Of a stretch of DNA of 64,000 nt, positions 25,501-33,294 are shown piece by piece; the first letter of the stretch is position 1; each line of letters starts with the position of its first letter. This stretch comes from Lichenicoccus sp965277665 (GTDB lineage Bacteria > Pseudomonadota > Alphaproteobacteria > Acetobacterales > Acetobacteraceae). The stretch is taken from contig NZ_OZ255835.1 in NCBI RefSeq assembly GCF_965277665.1, positions 2,666,001 to 2,730,000 of the forward strand, given 5' to 3'. A program made the position numbers and the translations under genes. A model generated the notes under the pieces. The model was given only the letters and a program-made list of their open reading frames with translations, searched no databases and had not been told where the DNA came from.

Positions 25501-25909
25501 TCCAGGCGACGACCAGGTTGTCGGGCCCCCAGCGCGTCGGCGCATGCGGGACGATGTCGGAATGGTAGGTCAGCCGGCGCGCGGTGCCTCCGCCGGCCGG
25601 GATGACATAGACGTCCTGGTTGCCCTGGTAGCTGGCGGTGAAGGCGATCCATCTTCCGTCGGGGGAGTAGTGCGGCGAGAGGTCCTGGCCCGGATCGGCG
25701 GTGAGCCGGCGGGCGACGCCGCCGGTGCGATCCACCACCCAGAGATTGCCGTAGGCGACGAACACGACCGAGTTGCCGTGCAGGTTGGCGAACCGCTTCA
25801 GCACCGGAGCCGGCTCGGCCTGGGCCTGGGCCTGGGCCTGGGCGCACGTTGCCAACGCCGGCGCCAAAAGGGCAGCCAGGGAAAGCGCCAGTCCGGTCGT
25901 TTGTCGCAT
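22556..25909 (-). CDS. Tricorn-type protease (S41 family), exported
   Basis: Giant tricorn-like serine protease of 1117 aa from the ATG at 25909 (MRQTTGLALSLAALLAPALA), preceded by AAGGAG. Signal peptide, then a QAQAQAQAE stretch from a 6-bp tandem repeat. Two beta-propellers follow: six-bladed with PDGRWIAFTASYQGNQDVYV (about 50-340), then WSPDGKSLAF and WSPDGKWLAYSISRN blades. Next are the C1 helical region, a PDZ domain (SPLTAPGVGIKAGDFLLAVN) and the C2 catalytic region. Residues matching the known catalytic set are visible: Ser-His in LGNSHTYVGG, Ser in YSASDGDIFPF and Glu in VIENHGVDPDV. The archaeal enzyme degrades proteasome products in the cytoplasm; the signal peptide here points to a periplasmic peptidase. 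It is a lone gene. Confidence 0.93.
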   Translation of the reverse strand: MRQTTGLALSLAALLAPALATCAQAQAQAQAEPAPVLKRFANLHGNSVVFVAYGNLWVVDRTGGVARRLTADPGQDLSPHYSPDGRWIAFTASYQGNQDVYVIPAGGGTARRLTYHSDIVPHAPTRWGPDNLVVAWTPDSKSIVFLSRRMAWHNWFPRAFTVPVAGGLATPMPLDRAGYMSFGPDGHSIAYTRIFRDFRTWKRYDGGLAQQVYTYDFDSRVLTPITDWHGTNTSPMWFGRRIYFLSDRDSHRRANIWRYDLDSHQTTQVTHFTDYDIDSPTLGDANTSTGGISFQQGGRLYVIDLPSETLHEVAVSVPDDGTRTGPRWVHAADAIRDIDTAQQVDYALSPNGKRALFSARGDLFTVPAEHGATRNLTRTSNADEDHPAWSPDGRLVAYTTDGSGNQQIAVRPSAGGPERLLTHFASGFFYAPLWSPDGKSLAFPDGEHRLWIAGLDGSAPRQVARDPIAEIHDQAWSPDGKWLAYSISRNQVQHGLYLYDVAAGVATKVSSELENDSDPVFSPNGKYLFFVSARHENPTLSETEFNVATIKQSGIYAATLTRDAASPFAPRSDEGAWQHDKKESDGSWQPGAGKPIHVDLDGLMARAVPLPVPPADIAALDARGERVFYQTTPPQMIEGTLPGEKPALHAYDMDKRQDATIIVGLDGYALAADGAHVLVKAGSDYTIAETKPGGGDKNKLDLGGMRTQVVPTQEWSEMFENAWRLERDLFFSEKTNGVDWQAVHDAYAKLLPLVGSREDLNYLIGQVQGELGNSHTYVGGGDDGNATDWVPTMLLGADFALDAASGRYRFGHVYAGDNTRAEYRSPLTAPGVGIKAGDFLLAVNGRELKAPVDPYSLFVGVEAPVTLTVASSSTGPHRDVAVDPVTSELPLREQSWIAHNRALVDQASGGRVAYIYLSDMEAKGMEQFVRQFYPQLDRQALIVDDRFNGGGNIDQILLERLRRVLVGMSTNRERTPMTIPQQLIDGPKICLINQYSASDGDIFPFYFRKYGLGPLVGMRTWGGVRGIRGLWHLLDGGYITVPEDALYGLDSQWVIENHGVDPDVTVEDAPGELMDGHDRQLETAVKLLTDKLDRAPTIKPAPPPLLPAYPPADASQK

Positions 25910-26135
25910 CCAGTCACTCCTTGCGGGTGCCCCATGCGACCCAGCATGCGAAACCGACATAGCAGCTTAGACCTGAGCCGCCCAGGGCAGCCGTGCGCCA
26001 GCCTCGGCACGCCGCATTTTATGAAGCGACCCGGACAGATGTCGGAGGACGGATCGAAGGCCGTTTCGGCGTCGTATCCGCCTTCACAAGATCGTCGGGT
26101 CTCCGCAACAGGGGTCGATCAACGGACCGAGGCCC

Positions 26136-27083
26136 CTAGCTCACCCTGCGCATCTGCGTGACACCCGCGCTGATCGCCGGCACGGCGAGATAAGCCAGCC
26201 GCTTGAACTCCTTGCGGCCGCGCGCGGTGGAATCCAGGATCAGCCCGCACACCAGGCTGAGGAAGGACAGCATTACCAGGGCGCTCGCCAGCACCGCAGT
26301 CGGCAGGCGCGGGACCAGCCCGGTCTGCAGGAACTGGAGGATGACCGACGTCCCCAGCAGCAGGCCGAGGATCAGCATGATGGCGCCGATGATCGAGAAG
26401 AACTGCAGCGGCCGCTCCTCCTTCACCAGGGTGACGATCGTGTGCAGGATGCGGATGCCGTCGGTATAGGTGCGCAGCTTCGACGCGGAACCGGCCGGGC
26501 GATCGCGATAGGCGGTGCTCAGCTCGTCCACCGGCATCCCGAGTTCGAGCGCGTGGACGGTGAACTCGGTCTCGGTCTCGAAGCCGGAGGCAAGCGCCGG
26601 GAAGGTCTTCACGAAACGTCGCGAGAACACCCGGTAACCCGACAGCATATCGCTGACCCTGTTGCCGAAAATCTGCCGCACCATGCCGGTGAGGATGACA
26701 TTGCCCAGCCGATGACCGGGCCGGTAGGCGGCCTTGATGTCGGTCACGCGGGCGCCGGTAACCATGTCGAGCTGGTCGTCGGCCAGCATGTGCAGCATGC
26801 GGACCGCATCGGCGGAGTCGTATGTGTCGTCGCCATCGACCAGCACATAGGCATCCGCGTCGATGTCGGCGAACATCCGGCGCACGACATTGCCTTTGCC
26901 TTGCATCATCTCTCGCCGCACTACGGCGCCCGCCACACGGGCCGCAGCTTGGGTGCCATCGCTCGAGTTGTTGTCGTACACGTAGATCGTCGCCTCGGGC
27001 AGACTGGCCCGGAAATCCCTGACCACCTTCGAGATCGTTACCTCTTCGTTGTAACAAGGGATCAGAACCGCGACCCGAATCAT
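26136..27083 (-). CDS. Polyprenol-phosphate glycosyltransferase (GT2, GtrB/DPM1-like)
   Basis: Family 2 glycosyltransferase of 315 aa from the ATG at 27083 (MIRVAVLIPCYNEEVTISKV), with GGATTGGA upstream. The GT-A motifs are IPCYNEE, YVYDNNSSDGT, the metal-binding VDGDDTYDSADAV and MLSGYRVFSRRFVKTFPALA. Two hydrophobic helices near 225-300 (FFSIIGAIMLILGLLLGTSV; LVMLSFLSLVCGLILD) match enzymes that load a sugar on undecaprenyl or decaprenyl phosphate at the inner membrane. It is divergent from a GT-C type membrane protein that could use such a donor, so the pair may modify lipopolysaccharide or another envelope glycan. Substrates are inferred from family only. Confidence 0.87.
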   Translation of the reverse strand: MIRVAVLIPCYNEEVTISKVVRDFRASLPEATIYVYDNNSSDGTQAAARVAGAVVRREMMQGKGNVVRRMFADIDADAYVLVDGDDTYDSADAVRMLHMLADDQLDMVTGARVTDIKAAYRPGHRLGNVILTGMVRQIFGNRVSDMLSGYRVFSRRFVKTFPALASGFETETEFTVHALELGMPVDELSTAYRDRPAGSASKLRTYTDGIRILHTIVTLVKEERPLQFFSIIGAIMLILGLLLGTSVILQFLQTGLVPRLPTAVLASALVMLSFLSLVCGLILDSTARGRKEFKRLAYLAVPAISAGVTQMRRVS

Positions 27084-27486
27084 GTCGTCCAATCCATTAG
27101 GGTGATCCTGCCATAACCGAGGCGTACGGAGCTGGAGACCATGACCGCCGCCTATATATATATTGTACTCGGGATGGCGTATCCATGAAAAGTTTATCAG
27201 AATTCGATTTGCGCGCTGGCTCGCTTGGCAAGATTGCCGACCAGGCCTGGTGTGTGATTTTCTCCTGCAAAGGTGAGGCATGGATGGTGGCCGCGTTCCG
27301 CACAGGCGAGCGGCAAGGCACGCGTCCGCCGCCACCGGCTTCCGACCGTCCTGGGGCATCGCGAGACGCAATCCATTTGGTCGGATGCCGCTGTCGTGTA
27401 TTAGGGTCGCGTCCTGCGCGGACACGGGTCCCCGTGTCCGAATAGTTGCGAATCACTAACAAGCTTTCCATCGTTCGGATGAAGTC
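27084..27486. other. Divergent intergenic region between two envelope glycosyltransferases
   Basis: 403 bp without a convincing gene. 27145-27215 is markedly AT-rich (alternating T-A-T-A-T-A-T-A, then a GAATTCGATTT run) and is the likely promoter zone for both directions. A 10-bp-stem hairpin (CGGACACGGG / CCCGTGTCCG, 2-base loop) lies at 27419-27440, some 47 bases before the membrane glycosyltransferase start, and a GAATC site at 27447-27451. An open frame of 86 codons at 27185-27445 has no family features and is not called. Confidence 0.5.
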
Positions 27487-29157
27487 ATGCGTTCCTCGGC
27501 ACAGCTGCGTTCCATCGACAGTCAGGCTTACGTGCGAGCCGGAACCGGTCGTGCCTTCTCCGCCGGGGCAATAATACTCTGCATCGCGGCGGTCTCGGCG
27601 AGTCTCGCGATGCCGGCCGGCTTCGCCGGGTGGGACGACCTGCATTACGTCCAGGCGGCGCAGCGATGGCTGACCGAAGGCGTCAACGTCCCCGCCAACC
27701 ACTGGGGTACCCGGCTGCCCTACGTCGTGACCCTGGCCGCCAGCCTGCGAGTCTTCGGGCTGTCCGACCTGGCGCTGACAGTCCCCAACACGATCCTGTT
27801 CGGCATCATGCTGCTGCTGCTCTGGCGCATCGGCGCGAGCCTGTCGGGAGCGCGGACCGCTTTCTGCACCAGCCTGGTCGCCGCCGCCACGCCGCTCTTC
27901 TTCCGGATGCCGACCAACTACTACCCGGAGGTCATGGAGATCGTGTTCGCCGCCGGCGCCACCGTCCTGACCCTGTCGGCGCTCGCGGCAGGCCGGGAAC
28001 GTCCAGGGCCGGTCATGGCCGCCGCCGCCACGCGGCCGCCGGGCAGCAGCCGCGCCATCCGCTTGCTCGCGGCCGGGCTGTGCGGCGGGGTCGGCATCTT
28101 GGTGCGGCAGACCGCCTTGTCGGTGCCGATCGCGCTGAGCGTGCTGATCCTGCTCACCGATCGTGCCGCTGCCGGCCGGGTCAGTTGGCAGCGCTCCGGC
28201 GCCGGCGTGCTGCTGCTGGCAGTAGGCTACGCGATCCCGGTGGCGCTCGAATGCCTGTTCTACCTGGTGATGACCGGCCATCCCCTGGAGCGGCTGGTCA
28301 TCGACAGCCGCCACGTACTGATCCCGAGTTCACACATGCGGGGGGGCACCTTCACCAGCGGCTCGCCCCTGTTCAACTGGACGCTGGCGGCGCGATGGGA
28401 CGTGCCTTCGCTGATCAGGGTGCACTGGACGATCAACCCGCTGCTGCGCGTGTTCACATCACCCGGCCTGTTGCTGACCCCCTGGCTATGCGTCGCCGGC
28501 GGCGTGCTGGCGATCCGCCTGCGCGGCTTTGCCCGGACCTACGCGATCTTCGCGGCCGTGGGCTTCCTGGCGCAGTACGTGCTCAATACCTTCGTCCTCG
28601 TGATCGCGCCGGACACCCGCTACTTCAGTGTCGGCATCGCGCTGGCGACACCGCTGGCCGGATTGCTGCTCGCGGCCCTGCCCGGCTTGCGTCTGATCGC
28701 CGCGGCCGTCTTGCTGCTGGTGGCACCCTGCCTGCTCGTGATCTCCCTGGAACCGACGCCCGCGCACCTGATGCCGGGGCTGGAGCGTTTCCTGACCTCC
28801 GGCCGGCCGGTCCACGCCGCGCCGGTCCATGTCAGCCAGGAGGTGATGGACGCGGCCACCATCCTGTTCGCCGACCATCCCGGCCTGGCGCGGCAGGCCG
28901 AACGTTTCTCCGCCCCCGACCAGATCCCGGTCGGCGACCTTGCCGTGGTCGACCCCTATGGCTGGGGCGGGACCGATCTGGCGCAACAATGCACCGGGCA
29001 GCGGTTGCAATGGCAGCCGGTCGACACCGCGTCGCGGCCGAGCATCTATTGGAGGCTGCTGCAAGCGGCCGGGCTCTCCCGTCACGTCCCACCCGGCCTG
29101 GCGCACCCGCTCGAACGCGAGAAGGATCGACTGACCCTGGTCCGGCGCAACTGTTGA
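27487..29157 (+). CDS. GT-C (ArnT/PMT-like) membrane glycosyltransferase
   Basis: Integral membrane protein of 556 aa with about 10-12 hydrophobic segments, resembling the ArnT/PMT (GT39/GT83) class. Just after the first helix comes an acidic motif in the first periplasmic loop (MPAGFAGWDDLHYVQAAQRW) followed by ANHWGTRLPYV, where these enzymes carry their catalytic Asp/Glu. A conserved TNYYPEVMEIVFA lies near residue 140. The C-terminal 130 residues are soluble and periplasmic (DPYGWGGTDLAQQCTGQRL). Such enzymes transfer a sugar from a polyprenyl-phosphate donor to lipid A, a glycan or protein. It is divergent from a GtrB-like enzyme that could make that donor. The start ATG at 27487 lacks a strong ribosome site. 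Acceptor unknown. Confidence 0.72.
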   Translation: MRSSAQLRSIDSQAYVRAGTGRAFSAGAIILCIAAVSASLAMPAGFAGWDDLHYVQAAQRWLTEGVNVPANHWGTRLPYVVTLAASLRVFGLSDLALTVPNTILFGIMLLLLWRIGASLSGARTAFCTSLVAAATPLFFRMPTNYYPEVMEIVFAAGATVLTLSALAAGRERPGPVMAAAATRPPGSSRAIRLLAAGLCGGVGILVRQTALSVPIALSVLILLTDRAAAGRVSWQRSGAGVLLLAVGYAIPVALECLFYLVMTGHPLERLVIDSRHVLIPSSHMRGGTFTSGSPLFNWTLAARWDVPSLIRVHWTINPLLRVFTSPGLLLTPWLCVAGGVLAIRLRGFARTYAIFAAVGFLAQYVLNTFVLVIAPDTRYFSVGIALATPLAGLLLAALPGLRLIAAAVLLLVAPCLLVISLEPTPAHLMPGLERFLTSGRPVHAAPVHVSQEVMDAATILFADHPGLARQAERFSAPDQIPVGDLAVVDPYGWGGTDLAQQCTGQRLQWQPVDTASRPSIYWRLLQAAGLSRHVPPGLAHPLEREKDRLTLVRRNC

Positions 29158-29159
29158 GC

Positions 29160-29265
29160 CTAGAGCATGATCCGATCGATCATGCTCCGCTTGTCGTCTG
29201 AAAGAGCAGCTTTATCCGACACTTGGCATCGCGAAGCGATTCCAATTGATCGGATGCTGCTCTAG
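29160..29265. repeat. Nested palindromic repeat, family B, copy 2
   Basis: 106-bp unit starting two bases after the preceding stop. Outer arms are CTAGAGCATGATCCGATC and its near complement ending TCTAG. The left arm itself continues into a small perfect palindrome (GAGCATGATC / GATCATGCTC). The segment CATGCTCCGCTTGTCGT recurs at 61141. It lies between the glycosyltransferase and cysD, probably with a terminator role. Confidence 0.75.
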
Positions 29266-29364
29266 CGGCCGCGTCGGACCAGCCCTGCGACTGAACCCCG
29301 CTCGCCATCGCAAGAGCGCCACCATCCGCTTGCCTCCGGCGGCGCCTTGGGCCACTTGCACCGC

Positions 29365-30261
29365 ATGACATCGCATCTCAGGCGCCTGGAGAACGAAAGC
29401 ATCCTCATCCTGCGGGAGGTGGCGGCCGAGTTCCGCGCGCCGGTGATGCTGTATTCGATCGGCAAGGACAGCGCGGTGATGCTGCACCTGGCGATGAAGG
29501 CGTTCTATCCCGGCAAGCCGCCATTCCCCCTGCTGCATGTCGATACCACCTGGAAGTTCCGGGAGATGATCGCCTTCCGCAACGAGACCGCGGCGCGGCT
29601 TGGCCTGACGCTGATCACCCACACCAACGAGGAGGGCCGGGCGCAGGGCATCAACCCGTTCGACCATGGCTCCTCGTACTACACCCACATCATGAAGACC
29701 GAGGCGCTGAAGCAGGCGCTGAGCCGGCACGGCTTCGACGCGGCGTTCGGCGGCGCGCGCCGCGACGAGGAGAAGAGCCGCGCCAAGGAGCGCATTCTGA
29801 GCTTCCGGACGGCGGCGCATGGCTGGGACCCGAAGGACCAGCGGCCGGAACTGTGGAACCTGTACAACACCCGCATCGCGGCTGGAGAGTCGATCCGGGC
29901 GTTCCCGCTATCGAACTGGACCGAGCTCGATGTCTGGCAGTACATCCAGGCCGAGGGCATCCCGATCGTGCCGCTCTACCTTGCCGCCCCGCGGCCGGTG
30001 GTGAAGCGCGACAACATGCTGATCATGGTCGATGACGAGCGCATGCGCCTGCGTCCGGGCGAAACCCCCGAGACGCGCATGATCCGGTTCCGCACGCTCG
30101 GCTGCTATCCGCTGACCGGCGCGGTCGATTCCGAGGCCACCACGCTGGAGCAGGTCGTCCAGGAGATGGCGGTGTCGCGCACCTCCGAGCGCGAGGGCCG
30201 GGCCATCGACCATGACGAGGCCGGCTCCATGGAGAAGAAGAAGCGCGAGGGCTATTTCTGA
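29365..30261 (+). CDS. cysD: Sulfate adenylyltransferase subunit 2
   Basis: CysD, the small catalytic subunit of ATP sulfurylase, forms APS from sulfate and ATP in assimilation. The 298-aa protein from the ATG at 29365 (MTSHLRRLENESILILREVA) has the PP-loop-like motif VMLYSIGKDSAVMLHLA, the LLHVDTTWKF strand, AFGGARRDEEKSRAKER and the typical IRFRTLGCYPLTGA ending, with a KKKREGYF C-terminus. A TTG at 29347 could start six codons earlier. Its stop overlaps the cysNC ATG by one base (TGATG), so the two subunits are made together. No CysH/CysI is in the window. Confidence 0.96.
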   Translation: MTSHLRRLENESILILREVAAEFRAPVMLYSIGKDSAVMLHLAMKAFYPGKPPFPLLHVDTTWKFREMIAFRNETAARLGLTLITHTNEEGRAQGINPFDHGSSYYTHIMKTEALKQALSRHGFDAAFGGARRDEEKSRAKERILSFRTAAHGWDPKDQRPELWNLYNTRIAAGESIRAFPLSNWTELDVWQYIQAEGIPIVPLYLAAPRPVVKRDNMLIMVDDERMRLRPGETPETRMIRFRTLGCYPLTGAVDSEATTLEQVVQEMAVSRTSEREGRAIDHDEAGSMEKKKREGYF

Positions 30262-32174
30262 TGGACGCGGTACCCCAGTCTGCTGCGGAGGCGGGCTCCA
30301 GGCCGGCTCCCGGCAACAGCTCTCTGCTGCGGTTCCTGACCTGCGGCAGCGTCGATGACGGCAAGTCCACCCTGATCGGCCGGCTGCTGTACGACACCAA
30401 GCGCATCCTGCAGGACCAGATGGTGGCGCTGGAAAAGGACAGCCGCCGCTTCGGCACGACCGGAGCAGACCTCGATCTCGCCCTGCTGGTGGACGGCCTC
30501 GAAGCCGAGCGCGAGCAGGGCATCACCATCGACGTCGCATACCGCTATTTCGCCACCGACCGGCGCTCCTTCATCGTCGCCGACACGCCGGGCCACGAGC
30601 AGTACACGCGCAACATGGCGACCGGCGCCTCGACCGCCGACCTCGCCATCCTGCTGGTGGATGCGCGGCACGGCATCATGACGCAGACCCGCCGGCATGC
30701 CTTCATCGCCAACCTGCTCGGCGTGCGCCACCTGGTGCTGGCGGTCAACAAGATCGACCTCGTCGGCTACGACCAGGCCCGCTTCGCTGAGGTGGCGGCG
30801 TCGTTCGAGGAGATGGCGGGTGGCTTCGGCTTTGCCAGCGTGCGGGCGATCCCGATCTCGGCGCGCTACGGCGACAACGTCACCACCCGCAGCGAGCAGC
30901 TCGGCTGGTTCGAAGGTCCCACCCTGCTCGAGCATCTCGAGCAGGTCGAGATCGGCCCGGTACGCGCCGAGCCGGGGGACAGACAGCCGTTCCGGATGCC
31001 CGTGCAATGGGTCAATCGGCCGGACCTCGATTTCCGCGGTTATTCCGGAACGGTGGCGAGCGGCAGCATCCGGCCGGGCGATGCGGTCGTCGTCGCCGGG
31101 TCCGGGCGCGAGAGCCGGGTTGCCCGGATCGTCACCATGGACGGCGACCGCGAGCGTGCCGGCGCGGGCGACGCGGTGACGCTGACGCTCGCGGACGAAC
31201 TCGACGTCTCGCGCGGCGACGTGTTCGCGCAGCCGGATGCCCGGCCAGAGGTATCCGACCAGTTCGCGGCCCGCATCGTCTGGATGGACGAGGCCCCGCT
31301 GCTGCCCGGCCGCTCCTATCTGCTCAAGCTCGGCTCCCGCACGGTCACCGCCTCGGTGAGCACGCTCAAGCACAAGGTCGACATCAACACCTACGAGCGG
31401 CTGGCGGCCACCGAGTTGCGGCTCAACGAGATCGGCACCTGCAACCTGTCGCTGGGGGCGCCGCTGGCCTTCGACCCGTACGCGCAGAGCCGCGCGATGG
31501 GCGCGTTCATCCTGATCGACCGGCTGAGCAACCGCACCGCCGGCGCGGGCATGATCGAGTTCGGGTTGCGCCGGGCGACCAACATCCATCGGCAGGCGAC
31601 CTCGGTGACCAAGCAGGCGCGGGCGGCGCAGAACCGCCAGAAGCCGTGCGTGCTGTGGTTCACCGGCCTGTCCGGCTCCGGCAAGTCGAGCATCTCCGAC
31701 CTGGTCGAGCGCGCCTTGCATGCCCAGGGCCACCGCACCTACCTGCTCGACGGCGACAACATCCGGCACGGCCTGAGCCGCGATCTCGGCTTCAGCCAGC
31801 CCAGCCGGGTCGAGAACATCCGCCGGGTCGGCGAGGTGACCAAGCTGTTCGTCGATGCCGGCCTGATCGTGCTGGCCTCGTTCATCTCGCCGTTCCGCGC
31901 CGAGCGCCGCATGGTACGCGACATGCTCGAACCCGGCGAGTTCATCGAGGTGTTCGTCGACACGCCGCTCGAGGTCTGCAAGGCGCGCGATCCGAAGGGC
32001 CTGTATCGCAAGGCGATGGCCGGCGAGATCACCAACTTCACCGGCGTCGACAGCCCGTACGAGGCTCCTGAGCAGCCCGAACTGTTGCTCGAAGGCGGCG
32101 CGGTCGCAGCAAGCTCGCTGGCCGAGCGCGTGCTCGACCTGCTGCGCGTGCGCGGGATCATTGGCCCCGCGTAA
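30261..32174 (+). CDS. cysNC: Bifunctional sulfate adenylyltransferase GTPase / APS kinase
   Basis: Fusion of CysN and CysC, 637 aa. CysN drives APS formation by GTP hydrolysis: G1 CGSVDDGKSTLIGRLL, G3 ADTPGHEQYTRNMATGAS, G4 VNKIDLVGY, then two EF-Tu-like beta-barrels (WVNRPDLDFRGYSGTVASGS). From about residue 450 it is APS kinase, making PAPS: P-loop LWFTGLSGSGKSSISDLVE, LLDGDNIRHGLSRDLGFS, and FISPFRAERRMVRDM. Fusion of both activities is common in alphaproteobacteria (NodQ-like). It overlaps cysD by one base, and the complex is CysD plus CysNC. A family C hairpin array follows within 10 bases of its stop. Confidence 0.96.
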   Translation: MDAVPQSAAEAGSRPAPGNSSLLRFLTCGSVDDGKSTLIGRLLYDTKRILQDQMVALEKDSRRFGTTGADLDLALLVDGLEAEREQGITIDVAYRYFATDRRSFIVADTPGHEQYTRNMATGASTADLAILLVDARHGIMTQTRRHAFIANLLGVRHLVLAVNKIDLVGYDQARFAEVAASFEEMAGGFGFASVRAIPISARYGDNVTTRSEQLGWFEGPTLLEHLEQVEIGPVRAEPGDRQPFRMPVQWVNRPDLDFRGYSGTVASGSIRPGDAVVVAGSGRESRVARIVTMDGDRERAGAGDAVTLTLADELDVSRGDVFAQPDARPEVSDQFAARIVWMDEAPLLPGRSYLLKLGSRTVTASVSTLKHKVDINTYERLAATELRLNEIGTCNLSLGAPLAFDPYAQSRAMGAFILIDRLSNRTAGAGMIEFGLRRATNIHRQATSVTKQARAAQNRQKPCVLWFTGLSGSGKSSISDLVERALHAQGHRTYLLDGDNIRHGLSRDLGFSQPSRVENIRRVGEVTKLFVDAGLIVLASFISPFRAERRMVRDMLEPGEFIEVFVDTPLEVCKARDPKGLYRKAMAGEITNFTGVDSPYEAPEQPELLLEGGAVAASSLAERVLDLLRVRGIIGPA

Positions 32175-32179
32175 AGCCA

Positions 32180-32297
32180 AGGCAAGGGCTCTGCCCTTGA
32201 CCCGCTGGGGCCTGAGGCCCCAAACCCCCATTCTTGAGTTAAAGGATTGCAAAGGCTAGCTTTTGCTGGGGTCCAGGGGCAACGCCCCTGGCCTTGA
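32180..32297. repeat. Four-hairpin GC-rich repeat, family C, copy 3
   Basis: Hairpins CAAGGGC-TCT-GCCCTTG, TGGGGCC-TGA-GGCCCCA, CAAAGGC-TA-GCTTTTG and CCAGGGGC-AAC-GCCCCTGG, joined by conserved linkers (A-C-C-C-G-C; T-T-A-A-A-G-G-A-T-T). It fills the whole gap between cysNC and the convergent CDF gene, so it may end transcription from both sides. Confidence 0.88.
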
Positions 32298-32299
32298 GC

Positions 32300-33229
32300 C
32301 TAAACGGCCGGCGGCGCGCTCACCCGCGTATCCAGCCGCTCGTCGTCGATGCCGAGCGGCTCGAGATGCGCGGTGACCTCGACCGTGCCGGACAGGATCG
32401 CGCTGACCGCCGCCTCGGTGATGTCGCCGATCTCGTGGCCGCGCTCGACGCTGAGGTCGCCGTCCACCTCCAGATGATACTCGACGAAGGTGCGGTCGCC
32501 GGCGAAGCGCGTGCGCAGGTCGTGCAGGCTGCGCGCCCCCTTGCAGGCCAGCACCGCCTGGCGGATGCGCTGCCGGTCCTGGCTCGGCAGTTCGCGGTCG
32601 AGCAGTTGCAGCAGCGCCTCGTTGGCGATGTTGCGCGCGCTCCACAGCATCGCCGCCGAGATCACCAGCGCGAAGGCGGGGTCGGCGCGCGACCAGCCGG
32701 TCAGCCAGGTGACGCCGAGGGCCACCAGCACGGCCGCGTTCACCGCGACATCGGTCAGGTAGTGCGCGCGATCGGCGGCAATCGCGGTCGAGCCGGTGCG
32801 CCGCACCACCCAGCTCTGCATCGCCACCAGGCCGGTGGCGGCCAGCAGGCTGACGGCGATCACCCACAGGCCGATGCCGACGTCGTGCAGGCGTTCGGGG
32901 AACACCAGACGCTGCAGCGACTGGATCGCCAGCACCAGCGCGGCGCCGCCCAGGAACGTCGCCTGGGTGAAGCCGGCCACCGCCTCACCCTTGCCGTGGC
33001 CGAAGCGATGGTCGCGGTCCGGCGGCCGCTCGGCGTAGCGCACGCCGAAGAACGTCACCAGGCTGGCGCTGGTATCGACCAGCGCGTCCACCGCCGAGGT
33101 CAGCAGCGACACCGATCCGGTGGCCAGCCACGCCAGCAGCTTGACCACCACCAGGATCACCGCGACGACCAGGCTGGCCTGGCTCGCGAACTTCCTCAGT
33201 GCTGCGCCGCTACGAACTTGCCTGGACAT
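32300..33229 (-). CDS. Cation diffusion facilitator (FieF/CzcD-like)
   Basis: CDF-family exporter of divalent metals (zinc, iron or cobalt) in exchange for protons, 309 aa from the ATG at 33229. Six hydrophobic segments are visible. The transport-site residues are in helix 2 (LLTSAVDALVDTSASLVTFF, the D-x3-D pair) and helix 5 (AHYLTDVAVNAAVLVALG, H-x3-D). This D-D/H-D set is that of FieF-like proteins. The C-terminal cytoplasmic domain (VEYHLEVDGDLSVERGHEIG, then TAHLEP) is the metal-sensing ferredoxin-like fold. An ATG at 33253 is also possible; neither start has a strong ribosome site. Metal specificity is not readable. Confidence 0.9.
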   Translation of the reverse strand: MSRQVRSGAALRKFASQASLVVAVILVVVKLLAWLATGSVSLLTSAVDALVDTSASLVTFFGVRYAERPPDRDHRFGHGKGEAVAGFTQATFLGGAALVLAIQSLQRLVFPERLHDVGIGLWVIAVSLLAATGLVAMQSWVVRRTGSTAIAADRAHYLTDVAVNAAVLVALGVTWLTGWSRADPAFALVISAAMLWSARNIANEALLQLLDRELPSQDRQRIRQAVLACKGARSLHDLRTRFAGDRTFVEYHLEVDGDLSVERGHEIGDITEAAVSAILSGTVEVTAHLEPLGIDDERLDTRVSAPPAV

Positions 33230-33294
33230 GACCCGATGCTGATCTGCTGGCACGCACGATCAGCGGCCAAGCCCGCGCGGTCAATCTTGACGGC

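Noticed and set aside
27185..27445. 86-codon plus-strand frame in the divergent glycosyltransferase gap
   Set aside because: No ribosome site, no family feature, and the composition changes from AT-rich to GC-rich within it. It overlaps the likely promoter zone.
30252..32252. 666-codon minus-strand frame opposite cysNC
   Set aside because: Antisense of a fully conserved gene, with no motif and repetitive composition.
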